A stretch of 20,205 nt of DNA from Fomitopsis serialis (Eukaryota > Basidiomycota > Agaricomycetes > Polyporales > Fomitopsidaceae): contig NW_025955574.1 in assembly GCF_022376445.1 (NCBI RefSeq), positions 1 to 20,205 of the forward strand, in the 5' to 3' direction. Position numbers and translations under genes: made by a program. The notes beneath the pieces were generated by a model. The model did no database searches and was not told the origin of the DNA. It saw only the letters and a list, made by a program, of their open reading frames with translations. Shown here in pieces: positions 1-8,017 of the stretch (its first letter is position 1; each line of letters begins with the position of its first letter).

Positions 1-928
1 TGTCGTGCCCATGTGCAGCGATCTCCCACAAAAGTTGAAGATTTCCGTAGGGAACGTTGCCGAGAAGAGTGCCCATGGTATGTCCATCCCCGTGATAACA
101 CGGAGCTGTCTGAGCTCCCCATAGTCGACTCGGAAGTTCTTCGACCATGTGTAGATGACATGGGCTTCGTCAACAATAATCGCAAGGATGCGCCGTCGGA
201 AGGACTCCTTGCGAAACAGTTGTTTGAACTGGTTATGATGCAGGAGACATTCTGGCGAGGCGTAGCAGAGGCGTGTGCGTCCGTTGTCCAGCTCGCGAAA
301 GACGGAAGGCTCATTGTTATCCTCGTTGATAGCGATCGACCGGATGCCATTTGGCATCGGGTTCGCCTTTTCACCCACGACGAGAGGCGCCTCGCTGGCG
401 CCCGAGGTTTGTCCCGCCGCGTTCAAGCGGCGAACCTGGCAGTGCAAGTGTAAGGTAAGTACAAAACAATCGGACTGTGTGTACGTACCTGATCTAACTG
501 CAGGGCTTTAAGTGGGCATACAACAAGGACGAGTCCATCGGATTTCGTCAACTCAGCTGCAATTGCAAGCAGCGCGAATACGAGTGACTTGCCCGCCCCT
601 GTGCCCGCGATGATCATAGAGTCATTGGTCTCAAGGATCTTCGTGGCTGCACCGAGCTGCCAGTCCATAGGTCCGTACCCGAAGACGTGTTTTGTAGCTA
701 ATATCCATTCGTCATCAGGTATCCATGCATTAAGACGAGGCCAGCGAGGCGGCGGCGGCGGCGGACGGGTAGGAGTGGGCAGGCGACTCGGAGATTGCTG
801 GACGACGTCGTTCGGAGGGGCTTGTATAGGTTCAGGCCTTATGCCTGGACTACGACTTGCTGAGGGGGTGGCAACGCGCGGTGTCTTCCGCCGACGCGGG
901 GTGTCGGTTAGCAAGCTGAGAGGAGTCC

Positions 929-935
929 CAGCAGG
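929..935. repeat. Target-site duplication, left copy, of nested element
   Basis: CAGCAGG occurs here and again at 3904-3910, directly flanking 936-3903. Copy 2 has it once at the same place (13375-13381), which is the empty site. The base after each copy is C, so the duplication could also be read as 8 bp (929-936 and 3904-3911). Confidence 0.88.
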
Positions 936-1011
936 CACCAGATGCTGGCATGCTCATGTATGAATACCTGTTGTTAGCACAAACAGGTCATACATAAATC
1001 CCAGTACTTAC
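936..1011 (+). repeat. Left terminal inverted repeat of nested element
   Basis: Aligns to the reverse complement of 3827-3903 with about one gap and roughly 70% identity. The strongest shared blocks are GGCAT, TGTATGAA, GTTAGC, TCATACATAAA and GTACTTAC. Similarity beyond 1011 is weak, although both sides continue with further TCATGTATGA copies. Confidence 0.82.
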
Positions 1012-1030
1012 AAGTCCCCTTCATGTATGA
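954..1030. repeat. Subterminal TCATGTATGA motif cluster, left end
   Basis: Three copies or near copies occur at 954-963 (TCATGTATGA), 988-997 (TCATACATAA, inverse orientation) and 1021-1030 (TCATGTATGA). The 10-mer is nearly palindromic. A matching cluster lies at the right end. Short repeated subterminal motifs are common transposase-binding sites in hAT and similar transposons; that role here is inference. Confidence 0.7.
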
Positions 1031-1557
1031 AGGCACAGTAATCACTGCAGCCGGCGCCCCGCTCGCTACCCGAAAGGGCAGCTGCCCTTTAAGGACAGCT
1101 CAGGTCGCCCGGCGCCGGGAAGAGCTCGTGGTTACCTAAATAGGTCCTATCGCGCGCCCTTCCACTTTGGGTGCTGTCGTGGGCACAGATCGGGCGAATG
1201 CGATCGTGATTTGTGATCAGCTCGATCTGACATGTTCTAGGGCTAGGTACAGCACCATATATAGCCACGACCTGTTTGGCACAGTGCCTGAATAGCAGCA
1301 CGTATGTTTCGCACCATGACATATGCGCTGCATATGTCGCACTGCACGACAATACAAAAGGCGGGGCATTCGGGAAATGCAGAAAGACAACTAGAGCATA
1401 TATATAGTCTCTGTCATTGCAAGTTGCGGATGTACGATACTGTGGGGCTCGCAAATAGTTAACGGGGATAGGCTAGTTGTACTACACGTCGATGCAGAGA
1501 GCATCATCTGCGAGACATATCAGCGCAGTTGCAACATGGGTGATGAGGTGGTCGTAC
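1012..1557. other. Nested-element interior without recognisable gene
   Basis: Beyond the left repeats there is a GC-rich patch around 1050-1120 with small inverted repeats (for example AAAGGGCAGCTGCCCTTT at 1073-1090), then mixed sequence to 1557. The open frames across it have no recognisable composition or domain. Confidence 0.5.
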
Positions 1558-1996
1558 CTTCACGAACTCCGAGGGTGCAAGGAGGATGGCACAGATGTTA
1601 GAGAAGCAACGGGCACCGAACAGCGAAGACGCACCATTGTAACCATCACCATCGACATCCACCTCGCAAATCATCTCGTCGACCTCGTTGTCCGACAGCT
1701 TCTCGCCTGCGCACCACCCGCATGATCAGTGCCGCTGCCTCTCTATGCAGACGAGGGCACTCACCGCGGTTGGTTATAACACGCCTGAGCTCTGCAGCAG
1801 AGATGTAGCCGCTGCCGTCCTGATCGAAGACCCTTAACACTTCCTTGATCTCCTCCTGGCTGTCCGTGTTGCGCGTCTTACGCCCCATCATCGCGAAGGA
1901 CTCGGGGAAGTCGTGCCATTCGGGCTGTCCGTGTCGATTTTCGTTGATCATGTCTTGCAGCTCCGCCTCCGTCGGGTTCCGCCCAAGCGAGCGCAT
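1558..1996 (-). pseudogene. Calmodulin gene fragment captured by nested element
   Basis: Read on the minus strand, the first exon (1996-1765) begins at the calmodulin central region ([18 protein letters not shown]). It continues through the linker and third EF-hand, with calcium loop [13 protein letters not shown] 58-nt intron (1764-1707, GTGAGT to GCGCAG) follows, then the start of EF-hand 4 (1706-1635, loop D-V-D-G-D-G). A second donor, GTGCGT, lies at 1634, and the short EFVK stretch at 1558-1569 runs straight into a third donor. The EF-hand 2 loop is scrambled by compensating frameshifts: another frame there reads [11 protein letters not shown]-hand 1 is missing or unrecognisable, although degenerate traces may extend to about 2080. 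Retained introns show capture from genomic DNA, not a processed copy. It is not expected to encode working calmodulin. Confidence 0.85.
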
Positions 1997-2690
1997 CGTT
2001 TTGACGAACCCACTGACACACCTCTATTGGTCGATGAGCCACGACACGCTCGTCAACGCGCGGTCCGACATAATCGTTGACGAGAGGGTGGGTCTGGGGT
2101 GGGTAGTAGATTAGTGCATGTGCATTGATGGCCAGGCCAGACAAGCTTACCTGGTTGAAATCATTCCTGAAATGCGTACCCGAGCCTCCGCCGTTGCGTT
2201 CGTGCAGAGTTAAACATGAAAGCGAGACGGTAGAGGTACAGTAGCTCGTAGAAGTGAGGTGAGCCTTGCGGGCGCCCGTAAACTCAACGTTTGTGTCTAT
2301 TTGTTGCCTCGCCAAATCTGGCATCCCCGATGTGCTCGGGCTGCTCCTGACCAATCAGAACGCGTTTAAAGGTCCTACTTAGGCCTGCAACATACGTGCG
2401 ACTCGCTTTCTAGGCTTTTCGCACTGTGTGTGCATGTCTTAGGGATTAGATACGATTTTAGTTATGTATACTACAACGGATAAGATGCAGTAGTGCAACA
2501 CACAACCCCTCGTTCTCGTGTACAGTAGGGATGACGACACTACTACTATACTGTACTGGTTCTCTGAGTCTCGGCGGTCACAAAGAGTGTTGTAGCGTGA
2601 TATACATATACCGAACTCACTTTCATAAAGTATATTCTTACTATCATTACAGGTTCTATATATACGAACACATTGGCCGTGTCTGCATGC
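1997..2690. other. Nested-element interior, no gene recognised
   Basis: May include 5' flanking or untranslated sequence captured with the calmodulin fragment. A splice-donor-like CCAG|GTAAGC on the minus strand lies near 2145-2155. The stretch 2400-2680 is AT-richer. Nothing here supports a coding assignment. Confidence 0.45.
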
Positions 2691-3660
2691 AGGGGCAGCA
2701 GGGCAGTCGCCCCGTGCGTTCGCGGTTGCTGCGTGTTGCGCGCGCCCCTACTCTGCCCGCCGTCACGGTCACCCCTGCCATCCGCTCGTCGGCCGTGCTT
2801 GCGTGCTGGGCATTCGCCCTGCACGCTCGCGGTCGCCGTGCGTGTAGTGCTCGTCCGCACTCTGTGTCTGCCCGCTTTCCCTCTCGCCCGCCTGCCTTCT
2901 CGCTCGCCTGCCTTCTCGCTCGCCTGCCTTCTCGCTCGCCCACCCACCCGCTTTACCGCTCACCTTCTCTTCCACCCACCCACCCACTCGTCTCCTTGCC
3001 TGCTCGTACGCTTGTCCGCCCGTCCGCCCGTCCGCCTGCCTGCTCGTCTGCCCTCCCGCTCGTCCGCCTGCCCTCCCGCTCGTCCGCCTGCCCTCCCGCT
3101 TGTCCACCCGCTTAACTGCCTGCGTGCCAACTTTCTCGCCTGCTCACCCGCCCGCGTGTGCATCCGTTGGTTGTATCTGCGTGCTGGGCACTCGCCCAGC
3201 GCGCTCGCGGCGGGCGTGTGCTGGCGCCTGCTCGCTCTCCTACCCGTCTGCTTGGCACTTGCCCACCCATTCGCTGGCCTGTCTGTCCGCCTGACCGCTC
3301 AGCTGGCCGCCCTTGTGGTACGCCCATCGGCTGCGTGCTCACGCGGGGCATTAGCCCTACGCGCTCGCGGTCGACGAGTATGCTGCACTGCACGTCGCCG
3401 CGTCCTGTGGCTACGGTCAGCTCGCTCGGTCGTGTATGTCTGCGCTCACCTCGATGCAAGTGTCGGATACTCGCTGTCGTCGTGCCCGCTGTGCTCCAAC
3501 GATGTCGGTGACCGACGCGGGATGGTGCCAGTGGAGGTCGTAAACGGCGGGCGGAAGCGCTCGCCGCGAGCTCGGCTCGTTGCGAGCTCCCGGGTTTGGC
3601 CGAAACCGACGCCACACGGCGGGCGGTGGCGCAAGGGATTCAAGATCGTACCTGATCTGA
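2690..3660. repeat. GC-rich low-complexity tract with short tandem repeats
   Basis: Pyrimidine-biased on the + strand and built of CTCGCCTGCC- and CCGCCCGTC-like units. A 16-bp unit GCCTGCCTTCTCGCTC repeats about three times near 2889-2940. A 20-bp unit close to CGTCCGCCTGCCCTCCCGCT repeats about three times near 3041-3105. A longer degenerate block (TGCTGGGCA.TCGCCC followed by GCTCGCGG) recurs near 2805, 3184 and, more diverged, 2700 and 3340. Long open frames cross it on both strands, but their Arg/Ala/Pro/Ser composition follows from the repeat and I do not regard them as genes. Confidence 0.75.
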
Positions 3661-3782
3661 GATGAACAACCCCGATGTGCATCCATATGGGGCAGCCTCG
3701 CATCAGCTGCCCCGCCGCGGACGAAGGGACCGGGCTGCCCCGGGGTGGCTGCTATAACGGGTAACGGCCGACGGCGCTTCGC

Positions 3783-3884
3783 TCATACATGAGTGAGTGG
3801 CAGCTCATGTATGAGAATAGGCCTTGGTAAGTACAGGCGTTTATGTATGATACCTTTGCGCTAACTACAGGGATTTCATACAAA
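3783..3884. repeat. Subterminal TCATGTATGA motif cluster, right end
   Basis: Copies lie at 3783-3792 (TCATACATGA), 3805-3814 (TCATGTATGA), 3841-3850 (TTATGTATGA) and 3876-3884 (TCATACAAA), in mixed orientation. They mirror the cluster at the left end. Confidence 0.7.
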
Positions 3885-3903
3885 GATATGCCTATATGGC
3901 CTG
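3827..3903 (-). repeat. Right terminal inverted repeat of nested element
   Basis: Reverse-complement partner of 936-1011. It ends at GGCCTG immediately before the second CAGCAGG. Confidence 0.82.
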
Positions 3904-3910
3904 CAGCAGG
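3904..3910. repeat. Target-site duplication, right copy, of nested element
   Basis: Second CAGCAGG, followed by the continuation of the helicase gene (CGAGAATGG), as in the uninterrupted copy at 13375-13381. Confidence 0.88.
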
Positions 3911-4084
3911 CGAGAATGGAATCATGATCGAGGTGGACGGTCGTAGTGGGTCAAATTCGAATGCTATTGCTCGAGATTGCTCGCCGTACATCGCTCCGTT
4001 ACAGTCCTGTAAGCCGGCAATAACAGTACGATCTAATCGTGATAACAATGCTATCTAACGAATTTTGTATGGAGATAAGAAAAG

Positions 4085-4173
4085 ATTGTTATGCCGCGCC
4101 ACCCCCCAGAACCCTACAAGACCCCGGACTTTGCGTCAAGCCCCTCACACGTGAGGGGCTTGTGTCGAACCTA
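4085..4173 (-). repeat. Right terminal repeat and hairpin of copy 1
   Basis: Identical to 13556-13644. It contains the inner inverted repeat (about 4090-4136), the hairpin CAAGCCCCTCAC/GTGAGGGGCTTG (4137-4162) and the terminal GTGTCGAACCTA. Flanking DNA starts at 4174; its first ten bases, GAGAAGAAGT, are the expected right target duplication of this copy. Confidence 0.9.
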
Positions 4174-5339
4174 GAGAAGAAGTGTAGAGCCTGGTTCTGA
4201 CCATACGCTTGTGGCGATAAGTGAGCCGTCTTTGGATAAGCCGTCGCTTAGATAAACCCCTGTATCCGATCGAATCTAGACCCGGCGGCACGGATTCATC
4301 GGAAGACCGCGATCTTGTCCTCGAAGGCTTCACCAAAGCGAGCACCAACGAATGCTGGCTTCACATATGCCGCAGATCAGCAAAGTGCAGGATACATCTC
4401 TCACAAGCAGTCAGTTGCATTACTCACCTCTGTAAGATTTGATATTTTCTCTAAAGATAACCGAAGAGAATCGGAAGACTGTAAAAAGTGAGATTGTCGA
4501 TGTAAATAGCTCACGGAGATGCCCTTGTATCTAGACGACGCACCGAAACGGACATGCACATAGAAAATTAGCCATCTGCACAGACATGCGCAGATGGCGA
4601 GAGCAATTCCCATGAAGCAATTTGCGCAGAGACACGTCATATAAGTCGCGCACGATACAATTCCTGGGGTATCAGCCGCTCTATCAAGATATATTTAGGT
4701 CAAAAATTGGGAGGAGGACGGGGACTTACGGGCCTACGCAACGCAGCGCAGGCAGGCGGGGTTAGCGACGAGGTTCAAGCGCCCACAGGCAAGGCTCGCT
4801 GGCGAGCGAAGCCAAAGCACGGATATCTGTAATTGTGTTGCGGCACGTTTCATCAACTTGAGGGATATGTCTTTGCAATATACATTGCTCTGTGGGATCA
4901 TACACTTGTAACTAGTACTGCAAATCCAATAAGCACAAGTGACCTCGCGTTAAGAGAGAGCTCGACGCACCACTACGGTGGGTATTTTCGTGCCCGGCTG
5001 TTCACTCTCAAGATAAAGTGAGAATATCCTCTACCGCATTGAACAGCATAGTAGAATATGTAGTGTCAGTACGCCATGACATGCAGGCTAGTGTTGTAAG
5101 CTCGGCCAGCTCACCATTGATAGGAGCAACTTGAAGTCCAACAGCTACCTACAATTTCGTTTTGTGAATACGGAGACTGACTGCAGTGACGGACTCACTC
5201 ACTGTTCACTCAGAGTGGTATATTACCCTTCCTGAGCGTAGTCGTCTTCCGGCCCAAGCTGCGCTTCATCATATCATGATACATCTTGCTCGTCTACCGG
5301 CTCTTCCTCTTGTGCCACCTCACTCAACGTCTACTCACC
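4174..5339. other. Flank between elements, no gene recognised
   Basis: Frames are short and show no domain or splice-consistent continuation. A GC-rich patch lies at about 4710-4815. The 12-mer GGCCTACGCAAC at 4731-4742 recurs at 5809-5820. This may be intergenic DNA or old transposon debris. Confidence 0.5.
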
Positions 5340-5522
5340 TCAGTCCTCAAAATAGTCCCAGTCGTACCCCGAATCCTCTTCGTCGCTTGCACTTTTCAGC
5401 GACAGGCTTCGAGAGGAAGGTGATGCTCTTCGCGCACCACTTTCTACTCGTATGGACTTCAAGTGCTTGAGACTCTTGAAGTCACCCTTGCAGCCTATAA
5501 AGAGTTTCACAGATGAGAACAT
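5340..5522 (-). pseudogene. Possible gene fragment with acidic C-terminus
   Basis: A 60-codon minus-strand frame ends in an acidic, aromatic tail (S-D-E-E-D-S-G-Y-D-W-D-Y-F-E-D) that looks like a natural protein end. Before it, CTTTATAG near 5498 would serve as a splice acceptor, so the true exon may begin there. Downstream in the same frame, past two stops, there is more acidic coding-like sequence (about 5265-5325). I recognise no family. It could be the last exon of a decayed gene or chance. Confidence 0.25.
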
Positions 5523-6418
5523 GAGGTAGCTGCAAGGGCGAGCAGATATACCCTCATGACAGAGTGCGGCTCAGCCACCAGCGCGCGACGACCTCTGCAC
5601 GCGGTCACGTGGGCGCATACAGCCAGGTGAAAATGTATAGCGTAGTGTCTAGGAGTACGTATCAGTACTACGAATGACAGGACTCGACGCCTATCCATAG
5701 TGTTGGACCGTTGCTATATCAAACTTCCGTAGTTAAACACGACATGGGTCCAGACAAGATGTCAGAGTACGAATGATACCGTGTAGCGGGCACCGAAAGG
5801 TAGTATCCGGCCTACGCAACCGATGGCTAGGCTAGTCTGTTGAGCCGGAGAATACCTTGCTGAAATACGGTTACCTATGTACACTCTCCCCGCCCCAGAC
5901 AAACGCACTGTGTCTCGAAATGACCATCACATTGTCCGAACAAACATAAGTTACACTCTATGCGCACGTCGGGCTTGGCCTCAGAAGGGGTGTCTGCGTC
6001 CCCTGGGTCCGACACTTGCTGAGGTAGACCACCAAGGAAGAAACGCGCGCGCGCCTCGAGACCGCTCTCCGGAGCAGTGCTCACGGCTTGAGCCGCTTCC
6101 GCATCAACTTGAAGTTGCTCGCATCGGTCGGAACATCTCGACCACTGGAATCAGTTCCTGGGCGGCGCGCTTCAGCTTCAGCCCCATCCGAGTCCGTGCT
6201 GATCCACATTCCACACTTTGCGTCGGCAGGATGCCACTCGCCAACGAAGACTACGGTGTTCCAACGAATATCTGCGCCGCATGACCAAAAGAACCCATGC
6301 ATCCCCGCGCTCTGCTGGATATTCACGGATGTCGCCCGCCCGCTGGAAGTGCTACGGTACAGCGCAAGTTCACTGGTCCGAGTCATAGGTAGGAGGCCGC
6401 TTGGCAGCATGACTGCCA
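5523..6418. other. Downstream flank of the MYND gene remnant
   Basis: The stretch 5523-5875 shows no gene. From 6418 down to about 5880 on the minus strand there are open, coding-like frames (5875-6084 and 6081-6419), but no frame continues the MYND gene convincingly. One contains a -GDAWVLLVM- segment (around 6280-6320), another a Cys-containing end. They may be decayed 3' exons of that gene. Confidence 0.35.
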
Positions 6419-7793
6419 CTACTGAACGTTTTCAGCGACTCGAGTTTCATCGAATTCGGCATCCCTGAAGCCCCCGTCCAACGTAGGCAGTGTCGGGATA
6501 TAGCCTTGGTTAACATCGCGCCGCCAATCCTGGTTATACGTCGTCTCTTCAATCCTGCTGCTCGGTATAACACCTACGAAGACTGATGGTTAGATGCTCT
6601 TGCGGTCGAGGGGATGACGAGGTATGACCTTTGTCGATTGATGTCATACCGGGCGCAGACCTGAATATGAAGAACTTGACGCCCCATTCAGGCTGCTCTG
6701 TCCGCAAACGATCCACCGCGCCAGGTCTGACGCCCATGGCATCCGCCATCGTATTCAGAAAGTCAGACATTCGGATGACCGCACATCTGACAACCCCGAA
6801 TTTATCTCTGGCGCGAGTTCCTGCGTACGGAGTGTAGAGTGACTCCTCGATGATGAGGTGCGTGCGCGCGCGGCTAGGATCTTGGTATAAACGCAACGCG
6901 CTGACGTACGGTAGCACATCCGCTGCTCGTCGCCACGCATCCCAATCTTTCTCCCTTTGTGCAGCAGCTGGATCCGTTAGGGCGAGGCGCTGGATGCGCT
7001 CGTTCCTCGCCGCCAACTCTCTAAAGCAGATGATCAGAGCACGTCGCGTGCGCATACAGAAATGTCGAGTTTACCTGCAGGGTCCTCTAAGACAAGCGGT
7101 CAGTGATGGGCACTGTTGTCCGACGATACAATTCAGCACTCACTGGTGCGAAAACCAGTCTGTCTTCTGGCACTCTCGAGAACTAGAGGACGTTAAGCGG
7201 CCTGTCGTGTCAAAATCCCAGACCAAACATCGCACCAATAGTAGACCTTTGTGCACTTTCCACACATGTAGAGCCTTACGATAGGGTCCCGAGCGTAGCA
7301 GCGCAAGCAGAACTTGATGGGGCGTTGGTATGTCTTTTCGGTGCGTTCCCGGCCTTCCAACCAGGATGGTCCACCGAGATTTTCGAGAATAGGGCTCGGC
7401 GCTTCGCCAGCCCGCATCAAGAGCTCCTCGTAGTCTGCAGCCGGCAGCCGGCGCGGGTTCTGACGGAACCACTCGACAAGCCACTTCTCCCTGTCGCAGT
7501 TACAGTATGAGGCCCATACTCTGGAACACAGCAATCAATGACTAACTGTTTCTTTGCGGAACCGAGCTTGCCTCGCCGCCGCAGAACGCGTGACAACCAT
7601 ACTTTCGCTACGATTAGATCACGCAAACCTAACTCATCAGAAGCAGGCGAATTGGCAAGCCCTTTCAGCAGTGACTGTGCGATTTCATCATCCGTGCCGC
7701 TTCGTGTCAAAGCTTCCACAAAGATCATGAGAAGGTCACTGTCCCCCAGGTACGTCAGACTGTCTGAGTGGATACGAGGTAGACATCACCGAC
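6419..7793 (-). pseudogene. MYND zinc-finger protein gene, 3' part (split by element, frameshifted)
   Basis: Coding resumes after the element at an acceptor near 7760 (L-T-Y-L-G-D-S-D-L-L-M-I-F-V-E-A-L). After a probable GC-AG or irregular intron (about 7510-7565) it reaches a complete MYND finger between about 7316 and 7079. That finger reads C-x2-C, x9, C-G-K-C, Y-Y-C-S-R-E-C, W-F-S-H, G-P-C once introns 7183-7235 (GTGCGA to CTCTAG) and the one starting at 7143 (GTGAGT) are removed. MYND fingers bind zinc and mediate protein contacts. A roughly 160-residue region without recognised domain follows (about 7020-6575). A one-base shift at 6571-6574 changes frame; coding then continues (V-I-P-S-S-R-I-E-E-T-T-Y) to a stop at 6419-6421. 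The separated 5' part and the frameshift make it a likely pseudogene. Confidence 0.72.
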
Positions 7794-7803
7794 CGTTGCG
7801 CCG
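7794..7803. repeat. Target-site duplication, left copy, of complete element
   Basis: CGTTGCGCCG here equals 13645-13654. On the minus strand it is the last ten bases of an exon of the host MYND gene (CGGCGCAACG), followed at once by GT. The following T on both sides allows an 11-bp reading. Confidence 0.88.
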
Positions 7804-7900
7804 TAGTCTCATACCAAGACCCTCCACACGGCGCTAGTGTGGAGGGTCTTGTCGCAAAGTCCGGGGTCTTGTAGGGTTCTGGGGGGTGGCGGGGCAATAC
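7804..7900 (+). repeat. Left terminal inverted repeat of complete element
   Basis: The outer 11 bases (TAGTCTCATAC) match the right end only loosely (TAG..TC). A hairpin follows at 7815-7851, then a strongly conserved block at 7853-7892 (CGCAAAGTCCGGGG through GGGGGGTGGCG). This block is shared with 13606-13567 in inverse orientation, with only rare differences up to about 7897. After that similarity fades, leaving scattered TTATCT matches. Confidence 0.9.
7815..7851. repeat. Left-end hairpin, 15-bp stem, 7-nt loop
   Basis: CAAGACCCTCCACAC (7815-7829), loop GGCGCTA (7830-7836), GTGTGGAGGGTCTTG (7837-7851): a perfect stem. The distal arm's GGGTCTTG is repeated at 7864-7871 inside the inner repeat. 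Confidence 0.92.
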
Positions 7901-8017
7901 AATTTTTACTTATCTTGATAACAAAGCACGATAACACAAGTTGTAATCGAGATAACTGTTGGCTCTATTGCATTGATCTATACAGTGCCGCGGAACATCG
8001 CACACACGAAAGTCATC

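Larger units (their letters stand above)
936..3903. mobile_element. Nested DNA transposon with long TIRs, apparently non-autonomous
   Basis: Comparison with the uninterrupted copy 2 defines this 2,968-bp insertion exactly. It starts CACCAG and ends GGCCTG. Its ends are imperfect inverted repeats of about 76 bp (936-1011 and 3827-3903), with shared blocks such as TGTATGAA, GTTAGC, TCATACATAAA and GTACTTAC. The flanking duplication is CAGCAGG(C). I see no transposase-like protein inside. The interior holds a decayed calmodulin fragment (1558-1996) and a GC-rich low-complexity tract (about 2690-3660). A 7-8 bp duplication with termini beginning CA would suit hAT, P or KDZ-type elements, and gene capture with long TIRs resembles Mutator-like Pack elements. 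I cannot choose between these. Confidence 0.88.
1..3991 (-). pseudogene. RecQ-like SF2 helicase, copy 1, 5' half, disrupted by insertion
   Basis: This is the same coding sequence as the helicase of copy 2. Exon 1 runs from the first ATG at 3991 down to 3904 and, beyond the nested element, from 935 to 489. The intron is 436-488 (GTACGT donor, TGCCAG acceptor), and exon 2 runs from 435 out of the window. The Walker A motif AGTGAGKS and the DEAH box are intact in sequence. The nested element enters at about residue 29 counted from the first ATG, upstream of all helicase motifs. Downstream coding is therefore separated from its start and from the terminal repeat that probably holds the promoter. 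Read-through from 3991 enters nested-element sequence and soon leaves the helicase frame. Confidence 0.88.
1..4173 (+). mobile_element. DUF6589/RecQ-helicase element, copy 1 (left part outside window, interrupted)
   Basis: Bases 1-935 correspond to 12447-13381 of the complete element, and 3904-4173 correspond to 13375-13644. By eye I find no mismatch over the 1,198 shared positions. The right boundary at 4173 is sharp: both copies read through ...GAACCTA and then diverge, into GAGAAGAAGT here and CGTTGCGCCG in copy 2. The copy lies in the same orientation as copy 2, 3.6 kb away. Only the right end and the 5' half of the helicase gene are visible; the DUF6589 gene and left end would lie before base 1, if present. 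A different element (936-3903) is nested in it, so this copy's helicase is broken. The near identity points to recent transposition or segmental duplication. Confidence 0.9.

Noticed and set aside
2673..3665. 330-codon plus-strand ORF
   Set aside because: Its composition follows from GC-rich tandem repeats, it overlaps equally long minus-strand frames, and it has no domain.
4731..5820. Shared 12-mer GGCCTACGCAAC at 4731 and 5809 as a repeat pair
   Set aside because: Too short and without matching flanks to support a repeat element; could be chance.
7973..8017. DUF6589 start at 7973
   Set aside because: That codon is TTG; the first in-frame ATG is 8018.
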